A stretch of 64,000 nt of DNA from Alligator mississippiensis. Taxonomy: Eukaryota > Chordata > Crocodylia > Alligatoridae. This document shows positions 1 through 11,170 of the stretch, one piece after another (position 1 is the stretch's first letter; every line of letters starts with the position of its first letter). The stretch covers positions 210,992,978 to 211,056,977 of the forward strand of contig NC_081828.1 of assembly GCF_030867095.1 (NCBI RefSeq), given 5' to 3'. The notes under the pieces are model-generated. The model saw only the letters and a list, made by a program, of their open reading frames with translations. It was not told the origin of the DNA and searched no databases. Position numbers and translations under genes: made by a program.

Positions 1-317
1 TGCATGGGGTGAGGGCATGTGCGGGCTGCCTGCTGTAGGCTCAAGCTCCCCACCCTACTGGGGTTTGGATGTTGCTTTGGGGGGCAGGGGGCTGGAGACC
101 CGGGCCCCTGGTCCCTTTGCCCTGGCAGCTGGGGGCCTCCTCCAGCAGGGCTGGGGGACCAGGGGCTGTGGGTGGGAGTGAGGGGCACTGGCATGGGCAG
201 GGCACCAGTATATCAGGGCTGCTCAGTGCCACAAAACAGTGGTAGGGGGACAGGCAGAGCTGGACCTGCATCCTGGTGAGCAAAGGGGACAGAGGGAGCT
301 TTTGTTTTCCATGATAA
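1..317. other. GC-rich stretch, no gene recognised
   Basis: G-rich sequence with many GGGG runs; open frames on both strands are a by-product of composition. It may be the edge of a GC-rich repeat that starts outside the window. Confidence 0.4.
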
Positions 318-335
318 CCCCCCCCCCCCCCCCCC
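318..335. repeat. Poly-C tract, 18 bp
   Basis: Uninterrupted run of 18 C, followed by AAAATC. Mononucleotide repeat, likely length-variable and error-prone in assembly. Confidence 0.95.
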
Positions 336-993
336 AAAATCAAATGCCAAGACTTAAAGTATTTCGAATGTATTTTATTGTCATGATTGAGGCACTGGTA
401 GGCTTCCAAACTGCTTTAAAATTATAAATATATCAATAAAACATTGTGTTCAACTGATACCTCTATATAGAGTGGTGTTTCATTTTAATCATGGAAAAAC
501 ATGGATTTGGGGGTTTTAAATCAGAGAAGCCATGACTTTTAAATGGAGGAAACCAGGATCCCTGCTGATGAGTCAACGTCTAGTCCTTGACCTGCTTAAC
601 CCCCCACAAATACGGAGCAGACAAAGACCCACAAACTTAAGCTGTGAGCGGGTGCCTGCTAGTAGAACAAGCCAAGTAAAGGGGAGGGAATATCTACATA
701 CTTCTGTCCTTGCACAAAGGTTCCCAAGAGAGCAGGAGGCCCCACTGGAAAGTATTGTGGTACCAAGCAGTAGCCCAGATCCTTCCAGTCTGGAAGTCAA
801 GCTCTGACTGAAAATTATTTGGTACATGACCCTAATCACGTAGGTCACAATGCAGTGACATGGCAAGAAATGGGGTGCCTTCTCTCTCCGTTGCTCCCCA
901 GTGCATACAACTAGCTGCATTTAACATGAGTGTAGCCCCTTATGCACACTGGTGTTAAATGGGGTCTGTCTGGCCTCTCCCACCTTCAGTCCC

Positions 994-1100
994 CATCAAA
1001 GAGGAAGAGAAGCAATCTCAGAGATGAGCTTTCACAGTTTTTGTAAAGAGGAAGGGAAAGGTTTTTGGTCAATACTTGTCATCTTCCGCCTTTTGGTCTG
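994..1100. repeat. Direct repeat, copy 1 (partner at 1511-1596)
   Basis: The segment from CATCAAAGAGGAAGAGAAGC through GAAGGGAAAGGTTTTTGG is repeated with about 80-85% identity half a kilobase downstream. Copy 1 carries an extra segment of about 20 nt before the shared GCCTTTTGG. Neither copy matches a repeat family I know. Confidence 0.75.
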
Positions 1101-1451
1101 GAGAGCTGGAGAGACCTTTCAGCAGTGCTCGAAGAAGTGGGCATACAGTATATAGCTCTTCACAAATGTAATGTAGTTGAATCTGCTTGTGGAGTTACTC
1201 CAGGAAAAGTCAGGAGTAAAATCACACCCACTTAAGGTAGAGGAGTGAAGGTGTCATGCAGCCACCGCTATCCTGGGGTAGCTTTTAGCTCAGTGCAAAA
1301 TAATCCATTACTGGCTCCCCTAACATCTAGTGTTGAGGTGCTATCATGGCACCTAATCCAGCAACTCTTCTGGGATAACTAACTGGTTGCTTGTTTCCCT
1401 GGATTGCTGTAATTTAACATCAGCTTGATATGCTGATGAAAGGGGCAGGCT

Positions 1452-1505
1452 GGTATATAATATATTATCTGTATATAATATGTTATCTGTATATAATATG
1501 TTATC
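1452..1505. repeat. AT-rich tandem repeat, 18 bp x 3
   Basis: Three head-to-tail units of TGTATATAATATGTTATC; units 2 and 3 (1470-1487 and 1488-1505) are identical and unit 1 differs at two bases. Confidence 0.9.
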
Positions 1506-1510
1506 AGTTC

Positions 1511-1596
1511 CATCAAAAGGGAAGAGAAGCAAATCTCAGATGAGCTTTCATAGCTCTTACAAGGAAGAAGGGAAAGATCTTTGCCTTTTGGACTGT
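1511..1596. repeat. Direct repeat, copy 2 (partner at 994-1100)
   Basis: CATCAAAAGGGAAGAGAAGC, then TCAGATGAGCTTTCATAGC and GAAGGGAAAGATC match copy 1 in order. Copy 2 follows directly after an 18-bp tandem repeat, which may mark how it was duplicated. Confidence 0.75.
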
Positions 1597-1934
1597 GTCT
1601 CCCTCTCATCCTCTCCTTCCTCTCTCTCAGACTTTTCATGCTCTTTTGGAGCTATATTTACAAGAGTTCATTCCTAGACTGTCAGCCACAAAGTACTATT
1701 GTGTTCATCTACCTTTACCATGTGTTGTAAGACAGGCCATAGCATTGCACCCAGTGGCTGATCCTGTACCAAATGCTAGGGACATGCTCAGGGGATGTAG
1801 CAGTTTGATGCTGCACTTGACAATGCTCAGTCCTGCAGGAAATGCTACAAGAGGATCCCATGGCTTTTGTCTCCTTGAGAGAGAGAAAATAACAGTGAAA
1901 TAACGTTAGTAAAAATGATGCCATCACTCTAGAG

Positions 1935-2148
1935 CAGGGAAAGGCAACCCCTGGCAAGGGTGCCAGTGTGGCATACAAAGGCATTTTGCTTGGCACACAT
2001 GCCTCTAGGTGAATGGTGCAGAAAGGGCCAGGTCTGCGCTGCCACAACAAGGATCAAACCCCCCGTGGCTCCCACGCCACACCAACATCTTATGAGTTGA
2101 GGTTGCAGGTGTTTTTGGGACTCTCCCCAAAAATGTTGCCTACCCCTC
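1935..2148. mobile_element. Non-autonomous hAT element A, 214 bp
   Basis: It begins CAGGGAAAGGCAACCCC and ends with the near-complement GTTGCCTACCCCTC. It is flanked by identical 8-bp copies of CTCTAGAG at 1927-1934 and 2149-2156. It is homologous along its length to the element at 44492-44720, sharing GGCAACCCCTGGC, CCACAACAAGGATCA and GGCAGGTGTTTTT-like blocks. It has no transposase. The 8-bp duplication with central TA is typical of Buster-type hAT elements. Confidence 0.88.
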
Positions 2149-2156
2149 CTCTAGAG

Positions 2157-2341
2157 CAGTGGTTTTCAACCTTTTTTCATTTGTGGACCCCTAAAACATG
2201 TTGAATGGAGGTGCAGACCCCTTTGAATTGTTAGTGTGGGTATTCACTTACTTTTGACTGATCATAATCAGCTTTAGCAGACCCCTTAGACATAGTTTGC
2301 GGACCCCCAGAAGTCTGCAGACCACAGGTTGAAAACCACTG
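2157..2341. mobile_element. Non-autonomous hAT element B, 185 bp
   Basis: It has perfect 15-bp terminal inverted repeats, CAGTGGTTTTCAACC and GGTTGAAAACCACTG. The flanks are CTCTAGAG (2149-2156) and CTCTAGGG (2342-2349), seven of eight identical. It lies next to element A and shares its right-hand target copy. Its CAGTGGTTTTCAACC terminus is the common form of amniote Charlie/Buster-like MITEs. It has no coding capacity. Confidence 0.92.
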
Positions 2342-2884
2342 CTCTAGGGCATGTGTAGAAGCAGAGCTGGGACAAGGATCCCTTCAACTGTATCTTATGA
2401 AGCAAGCCTGTGCTTGTGCAAGATTATGCTATACTTCTCTGATTTAGTGCTACCTGCCCACTGCCTCGCATCGATTTTGTCAGGGCCTCTGCATGGAAAT
2501 ACTGCCGTAACTGCATGAGAGCTAGGCACTGAATTGGATTAGGACTGCAATGGGAACGTGGTGGATTTTATACCAGTGCAGTATGAATTGTAGACAGAAT
2601 TTGATTTACAATCTCTCTCATTTGTGACTGCATGCAGTATTCGGAGGAAGTCAGCTGGTTTGGGAATGCTATATGAACTGAAAGAGCCCTCTCATTGTTT
2701 GAAAGAGTTGATATTAGATTACAAGCTGGAAACAAAGAGGGGAAATGTTTTATTAAAAAGCCAACTGCCAGCTTCAACCTAATCACTAAAAATCACATAT
2801 AGACACATCAATGCTTTAATGCAGCGCACTTTGTGACATTAAAAGGAGAGAGTAGGAGAAAAGAAGCGATGCCAGGCTATGAAT

Positions 2885-3010
2885 CAGAATAGCTGCATTC
2901 AGATCCCACTGCTACCACATGCTGGCTATAGGATGCCAGGCAAGTTACTTGGCTTCACTGTGTCTGGGAAACACTGTGTCATATGAGGATCAATCTATAA
3001 TATGGGGGAG
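2885..3010 (+). repeat. MIR-like SINE fragment
   Basis: It carries the order of blocks of a MIR: a GCATTCAGATCCCACTGC segment, GCCAGGCAAGTTACTTGGC (the family's GGGCAAGTCACTT), CTTCACTGTGTCTG, then ATATGGGGGAGAT. It is old and diverged. Confidence 0.6.
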
Positions 3011-5158
3011 ATGCTCAGATATTTGGTCAAGGGGGGATCACCAGATTAGGAAGATGGAAGTTGAAACTGCACTTCTTTTTACTACTCAGTTTGAGTGATG
3101 TCAGTAAGAGCCACTGCTTTTAACCCTTATTAGCTGTTTTTTTGCTGGATGCATATTTTGACATATAATGTATGCTACGCATACCCAGTGCACGCACACT
3201 ATAAATATAAATATTTAACCACACAGAGGTGGAAAGAGGCTGAAGGGAAAGGTTTTGGCTAGTGGAAGAATAGATAACGACATGGAAAGCCAACATAGAA
3301 TCTGCAGCATTTTAAGCAGACTCCTGTTGACTTCAATGCTTACATACTTTTCTGAATGAGAGCCAGGGAAAGAGAGGCACTGACTAAAATTAGGGGCATA
3401 GGAACTAAAATTAAGAGTAGCAGAATAATTCTGAAGTGTCTGTGCATTAATATGCTTGGGAATTAACAGCTATACATAGTAGCTAATTCTGGCGAGAGAT
3501 GCTAAATAACAGGAAACAATTTAAACCATCTTTGCATAAATCTACATATATTTTTTCTTGCACCTTCATGAAGTACTTTTCCAGCTATATAAACTAAATA
3601 GACTTGATCTGGAAAGATCCAGCTGCCAGGTGACTGGATTCCTCCAACATAACAGAGTTTAGTCTGACTTTGCAAAATAGAGGCTGCATATGTTCAAGAC
3701 TGTAGAAAAAGCCGGGTGGTTTTACATTGCATTATTCTAGCATTGGGTTGTAGGATCACTGCCTCTAGCTAGCATAATACAGATACACTAGAGGGCAAAG
3801 TTAATATGTACAGTTTACAGATTACAACAAGGGCATGCAAAAGCTAGTGCTGAGCGTTTAACTTTGTAACCTAGACATATTCATGCTGTCTGCTACGGGC
3901 GATTTTTTGTAATACTCTATCATTGGCATAGAAATATTTTCCAGGGTGAGAAAGTAGCATTGTGCAGTTTACTGTCCCAGAAACAGGGAAATGAGCTAAT
4001 CTTACCCCATAACCACATGCACAGATACATGCACACACATGTACACACACATACATGTTACTTGTCCTTATGTACCTGGCCAGCTACTCTGACTGGTATA
4101 AGGGGAGAGGGAAATGGACTCCAGGCTCCCTTCTCCACCCACTTTCTCCCTTCCCCACCCACCCGGCAGCTCCAGTCACAATCGGACAAGAGCAACATAA
4201 GAGAATAAGGACGGACTTTGCACCCCATCAGTAGCCAAGTATGATTTGTAGCCCACGGCAAGCAGGACGATGAGACAAAAGGTGAGTTCCAGCTAACACC
4301 AGCTTCCCATAAAGACACGAACAAACTTGACACCCATGAACTAAAGCTGAAGCCTCCATTTGAGGGGCACGTGGGTCTCTGTCCTACCACTAATTACCAT
4401 GCTCCATTTGTGCAAACTGACATCACATGGCAGCAGGGGAAGGGAAGGAAATGAAGAGCCTGTGACATACAGGCCAGTTATCTCCTGCTTTTAACACCTT
4501 GGTGTGAGAGGCTTGTGCCCTCCTTGAGGTCTTTAATGGACAACTCCATGCCCATTATCATCTTCAGGCAGGTCAAGTCCAGAGCCCCTCTGATTATTTT
4601 GGTTTCTCCAGCTCTTTAATCTCCGCACAACAGCACTCTCCGGTTACTTGTTCAGATCATGCACACCTTCCCCTCAAGGATTCACTGTACCCCTCAAAGG
4701 CTTTGGGGGCAGGTGCATCACTGATGGTTTCTGGCCTGCTGCTGTCTACTTATGGGACTTAACATACCTTGAAAGTATCTTATGTTATTTCCAATGGATA
4801 ATATTTGCAGTGATGTGGCTTTCACATGAGACAATAGGATGCTTTCAACTCTAGCTGGTACTCTTTTGAGGCCTTCCCCCACCCCTACTGGAAGACATCC
4901 TCAAACCTTTCCCCCATTGTTTTGGTCCCCGTGCTGCTCCAGTGCTCTTGGTGACAACCGGGGCGTGACACATTGTTAGTCCCACAGCAAGTATCTTTCC
5001 CCCCAGTACTAGTAGGGATATGAGCTAAATGGATGGGCAATAACAGATTGGGGAAAGGGACCTTATTCCTCAGTAGGGATAAGCTCACTGCTCTAAACTC
5101 TGAGTTTTATCAGTTTTCTTGCAGCTGCCTGTGGCTTTTCTTTCCTTGCTGTCCTAGC
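3011..5158. other. Unique AT-rich sequence, nothing recognised
   Basis: Mixed unique-looking DNA with a short CA/CATG-rich patch near 4015-4060. I see no credible exon, RNA gene or full repeat. Confidence 0.4.
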
Positions 5159-5455
5159 ATCACAGAATCATAGAAAATGAGGGTTGGGAGGGACTGCAGG
5201 AGGTCACATCTAGTTCAATCCCCTGCTCAAAGCAGGACCAGCCCCAACTAGATCATCCCAATCAAGGCTTTGTCAACCCAAGTCTTAAAAACCTCCAAGG
5301 ATGGAGATTGCACTACCTCTCTGGGTAACCTGTTCTAGTGTTTTACTACATTCCCAGGGAGAAAGTTTTTCCTAATATCTAACCAACATTTCTTTTGTTG
5401 CAACTTGAGACCATTGCTCCTTGTTCTGTCATCTGCCACCACTGAGAACAGTCAT
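5159..5455 (-). mobile_element. CR1 LINE 3' fragment
   Basis: The left edge ATCACAGAATCATAGAA is the complement of a CR1 3' tail. The body GGAGGTCACATCTAG, CCCCTGCTCAAAGCAGG and AACTAGATCATCCCAA is the CR1 3' UTR, and it continues into the reverse complement of the C-terminal coding part. It belongs to the same subfamily as 7094-7415. Confidence 0.92.
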
Positions 5456-7093
5456 TGGTTTGTGAGTTTATTTCCAACTTAAATATCTCGTTTGCCCCTG
5501 CATTGATCTTTGCTGCAGGTGAACACCACTTATTCGAATGGAGAACTCCTTTGAGGTAATGGTGCGGGTGTCCATGCTGTGCACACGGCATGAGCTTGCA
5601 GACACCAGCAAAGTGAAGCGATCCAAACACCAGATGTCTGAGCACCTCAATGATACAAATCCACAGGTTGTTTCGTGTGAACCCCGTGCTCCACATCTGC
5701 TCTGCCTCTCCTTTTCCAATAGTCTAGATTCTCGATCGAATCCACAACAGCCAGCCTCCCTCAGCTTCAGTCTTGCCTGGAAGACTTCCTTTGCTTTCTA
5801 AACCCTAATTTTGTCTGACTGTCAAGGGTTGATTCTGTGTCCGAGTGCTTTGCCTGGGATCTCAGCACCAGCTGGGGCTTGTATCAGGACTCAGCCTCCC
5901 TAAATTACGAGCTGAGCTTTTCAGCATTCAGTCCTTCAGGCTCATTTATATTTTCCTCTAACTTCTATATGTGCCCCTTAAAAACCCCTCTCTCATACCC
6001 TCCATTTTTACCTGGAGTGTTTCAGTCCTCAGGTTTTGCTCCCGCACTTTCGGAGGTCACCTCCTCACTCCAAATTAGCTGCAAACTATTGAACTCGGCG
6101 AGTGCTTCTGAGCCAGCACTTGTCAGAAACGAGGCTGCCTTCCGACGGGCACCCCTGCCTTGAAGAAAGGTTGAAGGTCTATTCAAACTATCTCTATTTG
6201 TCCTTCGTAGCTCCGTTTTCAACTCTGTTGGGCCTTTGAAGTGCTGCATCCTTCCACTCAGGCAACATCTTAATTTTTTTTACTCCCAATATTCCCGTAT
6301 TTCCGGTAATAGCTCAGAGCCAATTAGTTGGACAGATCCATGTCTCTAGGAGGCAGCGTACACCCTGCATGCTCACGCTGGGTACTGAAGAAGCAAGGTC
6401 TCCAGCTTTAGGTAGAGCACCATATTTGCTTGGCTATACTGCTCCCAGCACCTGGGCTGGCCCCTTCCGAGGTGAGCGCTGAGTGCAGACGTACTCAGTC
6501 TAGTCATCTGGCCCGACCACCTGTCCAAGTCCATCTGTCCCTACAATCTCTAGCCGGAGCCTCTCAAAAGCACAATCCCCCACACGTGGCGCACAGGGCG
6601 GATAGATGCGCTGGTTGATATCAAAGCACACACCATGCAACTGTTGAGGCTCTGCTTTAACTTAACCCAGGTGCAAGTTGGTCCCCTGTTCTCCAGCCCT
6701 GACTGCTATACTCAGCTACTCTCTTCTTCTCTTGTCAGCTCTTCCTCTCGCCTTCTCCACCAGGCTCTGCCTCTCTCTGCCGCTCTGCTCCAGCAGCCCA
6801 CCTGAGCACCTCCTGGGAGCTCTCCATCGCTACACCTGGCTGAGGAGGAGCTCTTGCCTTCCCCTTGGCTAGCAGGCAGCTGGCTCTAACTCTCCAACTC
6901 CTATACTCCCTGATGGAGGTGGAGCTGGACGTGGGTGGGCCAGCTGACTTAAAGGGCCACTTCCTGGTACTATTCTAGCATTTAGTAAATGTGGGACGGT
7001 GGCCAGTTATGCCACTGCTGGGCTGCTTGCTAATATCTGGTGTGTTTTGTAGATGGAAGGGAAAGCTTTACAAGCATTGGTTTGAGTGATTAG
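5456..7093. other. Moderately GC-rich unique sequence, no gene recognised
   Basis: Several open frames of 60-110 codons occur, but none shows a known domain or a splice-site pair. The stretch near 6905-6960 (GGACGTGGGTGGGCC...TTAAAGGGCCAC) looks repeat-like, but I cannot name the family. Confidence 0.4.
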
Positions 7094-7415
7094 CATAGAA
7101 TCAAAGAAAATTAGGACTGAAAGGGATCTCAGGAGGTCACATCTAGTCCAACCCCCTGCTCAAAGCAGGCCCAGACCCAACTAGATCATCCCAGCCAAGG
7201 CTTTGCCTATCTGGGTCTTAAAAACCTTGAAGGATGGAGACTCCACCACCTTTCCGGGCAACCTAATCCAGTGCTTCACCACCCTCCTAGTGAGAAGGAT
7301 TTTCCTAATATCCAACCTAAACTTCCCTTGCTCCAACTTGAGCCCATTGCTCCTTGTTCTGTCATCTGCCCCCACTGAGAACGGTCCAGCTCCATCCTCC
7401 GTGGAACCACCTTCA
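7094..7415 (-). mobile_element. CR1 LINE 3' fragment
   Basis: It has the same layout as 5159-5455: GGAGGTCACATCTAGTCC, CCCCTGCTCAAAGCAGG and GATCATCCCAGCCAAGG, then the reverse complement of the conserved FRLDIRKI-type C-terminal peptide. It lies head to head with the plus-strand CR1 that follows. Confidence 0.92.
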
Positions 7416-8762
7416 GGTAGTATTAGCTGTGTTATAGGCCAAAAGAAGGCGGGTAAGACACAAGACTACCTCTTTGGCCTCCTATCTCCATGTGCTTGGT
7501 TTGTTGCGGGTAGGTTTTGCTTGACCAACCTTATTTCCTTTTATGACCAGGTGACCTATCATCTGGACAAGGGAGAAGAGATTAATGTCATATATCTTGA
7601 CTTTAAAAAAGCCTTCGATCTGGTATCCCATGATCACCTCTTGGCAAAACTAGCCAACTGCGGCCTCAGCTTCACCATGATCCACTGGCTGGGGAACTGG
7701 CTCTATGGTCGGACCCAGAGGGTGGTGGTTGATGGAAGTCAATCGTCTTAGTGCGCTGTGACAAGTGAGGTCCCCCAAGGCTTTGTCTTTGGGCCTACAC
7801 TATTCAACGTCTTCATCAATGATGTAGACATTGGTATCAGAAGTGGGCTGGCCAAGTTCGCTGATGACAACAAACTCTGGGGTAAAGCATCCACACCTGA
7901 GGACAGGAGGGTGATCCAGGCTGATGTGGACAGGCTCGGGAAAAGGGCAAACGAGAACCTGATGGTGTTTAACACCGAAAAGTGCAAGGTTCTCCACCTT
8001 GGGAGGAAAAACCTGCAGCATGCTTATAGGCTCGGCAGTGCTACGCTGGTTAGCACTACAGATGAAAGGGACCTGAGGGTTATGATTGACCACAAGATGA
8101 ACATGAGCCTTCAATGTGATGCTGTGGTTAGTAAAGCGAGCAAAACGCTGGCTTGCATCCATAGGTGCTTCTTGGGTAAATTCCAGAATGTCATTCTCCT
8201 ATTGTACTTGGCCTTGGTGAGGTCGCAGCTGGAGTACTGCATCCAATTTTGGGCTCCACAATTCAAAAAGGATGTGGAGAAGCTTGAGAGGGTGCAGAGG
8301 AGAGCCACGCACATAATCAAAGGTCAGGAAAACAGACCTTATGATGAGAGGCTGAGAGCCCTGGAACTCTTCAACCTGGAAAAGTGCAGGCTCAGGGGCG
8401 ATCTGGTGGCCACCTATAAGTTCATCAGGGGTGCTTACCAAGATCCAGGGGAATGTCTGTTCACCAGAGCGCCCCAAGGGATGACAAGGTCGAATGGTCA
8501 CAAACTCCTCCATGACCGTTTCAGGCTGGACATAAGGAAGAACTTCTTTACTGTCTGAGCCCCCAAGGTCTGGAATAGACTGCTGCTGGAGGTGGTTCAA
8601 GCACCCACATTGAATGCCTTCAAGAGAAATATGGATGCTTATCTTGCTGGGATCCTATGATTCCTGCTGACTTCCTGCCCCTCGGGCAGGGGTCTGGACT
8701 CAAAGATCTTCCAAGTCCCTTCCAGCCTGAATGTCTATGAAATCTTTATGAAATCTATGAAA
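7416..8762 (+). mobile_element. 5'-truncated CR1 LINE with reverse transcriptase remnant and 3' UTR
   Basis: It contains the reverse transcriptase from just before the SCLTNLISFYDQV-type motif through the C-terminus, then a 3' UTR with GACTTCCTGCCCCTCGGGC and TCTGGACTC. It ends in TCTATGAAATC repeats, the tandem tail typical of CR1. The exact 5' edge between 7416 and 7500 is uncertain. There is no endonuclease domain or ORF1. Confidence 0.9.
7500..8660 (+). pseudogene. CR1 reverse transcriptase pseudogene with two in-frame stops
   Basis: One frame reads through from 7500 to the family stop at 8658-8660, apart from two nonsense codons. Motif A is VIYLDFKKAFD, with the catalytic Asp at 7599-7601. 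Motif C is KFADDNKLW at about 7854-7880, so all three catalytic aspartates survive. A TAG at 7749-7751 replaces the Trp of the SSW..VTSGVPQG stretch (TGG to TAG). A TGA at 8556-8558 replaces the Arg of FTVRA (CGA to TGA, a CpG-type decay). GVPQGSVLGP has become EVPQGFVFGP. Intact reverse transcriptase would copy CR1 RNA at the insertion site in the nucleus; this copy cannot make a full protein. Confidence 0.92.
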
Positions 8763-9994
8763 TGTGTTTTGAGTTTGGGTAGATGTGGGTGCCCTACTAT
8801 GACCTAACTCTCACTGACCTTTCGTTTTGTTCTCATACAATATAATTGATGACAGGGATGGAGGGTCAGTTTGATGTGCTCCTCCTGCTCATGTGTTCAA
8901 GCAGCCCTATGAAACGTGCTTCCTCCCATACTCAGGAAATAATGGTACAAGCAAGGGACAGTGCCCCTCCTTGGGCCACAATGAGCCTCAATGAGATCCG
9001 TATGCGTTATAATACTAATATATACAGTACGCTCATGATACGCAAAAATATTTTAATGCAGAGAAAGGGAAAGTTGTATCTGATATATGTCTTGCTGCTT
9101 TGATGATTAATTAAGATTAATGCTTCCAGGTGGAAGTACTGAGGAATATTTCATTCTCCACTCTGAATTGTGGGCATGGTTCATTAATCATGATGCTAAC
9201 GTAATGTTACATACTAGCTCCAGCCTAAAAGGTAACTGCAATGGGGCCAAGACTGCTGTCAGAAATGTTGGTGTAGCCCTTGCAAGTGTAACCTTTGCAA
9301 ATGCAGAACGTGAACCTCGGGCTACGAAAGGAGGTGACAGGAAATCCCAGCAGGATGGATACACTTACTGTGCTCATGTAGAAAATTATCCATAGAGTAA
9401 TTCAGCAGAAAAGAAAGGCCAGGTAAGACCATGGCTTCATTCTGGTGGATACTGTACATGCACTTAATAAGAGATGGCCCCTTCCCCAAACAGCTGGCAC
9501 TCTAAGTAGGCCAGGTATCAAAAGGACATATTTTTATCCCCCAGTGATGCCTGTGGGGTTCCCTGGGCTAACAGAGGCCAGAATTTGACCCCATGCATTT
9601 AATATTCTGAGGTAAACTACAGACATGGGGAGAGGGCAAGTTATTTTTAATATTAACAAGCAGCATGGGCAGCTACTGCAAGGACAATATCTCTGCTAGT
9701 GGGCTCACAATGGGCCTTATCACCACTCAGAAACTGTCCTAATGCCACAATAACTCCAGTAGGTCCAACACAGAGATCCTCATTCACTGTACATTGCTGT
9801 GGCTTTAACAGCTTGAATGCATAGCTCATAGAGTTAAAAGCATTCTGACTTGCTGTGGTCTATCGGAGTTATTTGCAATGGAAGAATTGCATTATTATTT
9901 CTATGTAATCAAAAAGCAAGTGAAAACAAAGCTGGCATTATCCCTGAGTGCATTTTCCCTGGATGCCCTGAGTTTAGTGAGGGGTGTCCTGAGC
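8763..9994. other. Unique sequence, nothing recognised
   Basis: AT-rich sequence without repeats or exons that I can name. Confidence 0.35.
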
Positions 9995-10037
9995 CTATCC
10001 AAGGGTGCCTTGAATCTAAAAATGTTGAGAATGACTG
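9995..10037. mobile_element. Possible hAT right-end remnant
   Basis: The segment ends ATGTTGAGAATGACTG, which resembles the hAT terminus GGTTGAGAACCACTG. The next 8 bp are GCCTAGAG, which fits the nnnTAnnn target form. I could not find a matching left end. Confidence 0.4.
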
Positions 10038-10490
10038 GCCTAGAGGGATAGCTGGTTCCCTTGGCTGCTGGAGTAGAGAAGAGTCAAGGAGATGTGTGCA
10101 CAAATCTCAGGAAGGGCTATACAGGCCATGGGATGAACAAAGCAAACAGTGATTCTGCACAGGGCAAGGAAAGATGAGAGTTACGCCACTGCAGAAGCAG
10201 AAGATCATGGTATGTGTTTACAACAGAGCACTGCTGTGATACAAAGGAAGACTAGATCTTCGGCTGGTATAAGGCAGCATGGTTTGGTTGAAGGCAGTGG
10301 GGTGATGCTAACTTAGATGAGCAGAGGGTAATGCCAGCTAACTAGCTAAGTTCACAGTGGACATCAAGGTGCGGGTAAAAAAAGGAGCTAGTCTCAACTC
10401 AAGCAATCTGAGCCAACAGCCAGACTAGAGATGGCTCAAAGATATTGTAGGCAGGGAAACATCTCTAGGTATCTCTGTAAGTGCTATCAT

Positions 10491-11170
10491 GGGGTGTTTG
10501 TAGATGACACTTTTTAGCAGGTTTAAAGTGGGTTAAATGCCTTTTGCACTGCTTTAATGGCATTGCTGTTTGCACATTTGGCGGTGTATTGTGCATTAAT
10601 TCCAGCCGCTGTAGTGCATTTGGCGGTGTAATGCGCCTTAAATGACTTTGGGATGCAGCAAACGACTTTAGGGCGCTGCAAAGTAAAACACCTCTGAGGA
10701 GTTTTAGTTGTCTACCTCACAGTTGCCGAGGGAAGCACTGGGCTCTGTGCAGCGCAGGGGCTGTGCAAGCAGACCATGCAGGCAGCCCGGCAGCAGCCTG
10801 GGAAGGCACGCTCTACAGAAGGAAAAAAGAAAGGGTGAGCCTGACCCTTTTTTCCACTCCCCCGGAGCCTGCCTGCCTGCCTGAGCTGCACGGCGGGGCT
10901 GGTGCTTCCCTCCATGGCTGCAATGCCCCCCGCGACTGCCGGAGCCGGTGCCTGTAGGTGGGTGCCACCTGGGGAGGGCCCACTGCTCCCACAGAGGGAA
11001 GCATCCCCTGCCCCCCTGCAGCTCAGGTAGAGGCAGGTAAGGATCAGGCTCTGACACGGGTGTACATGACACAGGGGTTTACTTCACCCTAAATTGAAGT
11101 GGTGTTTTAAAAAAAAAAAACTGCTTTGGTTCAGGGAGAATTAAACCCCCGTGTCATCTACAAATGCCCA
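10491..11170. mobile_element. Non-autonomous DNA element with inverted ends, about 680 bp
   Basis: The left end GGGGTGTTTGTAGATGACAC is nearly the reverse complement of the right end GTGTCATCTACAAATGCCCA. The interior has repeated TTTGGCGGTGTA and GCATTAA motifs, a GC-rich middle (10730-11060) and an A tract near 11109-11120. I could not settle a target-site duplication, so the superfamily is open. Open frames inside it show no transposase signature. Confidence 0.75.
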
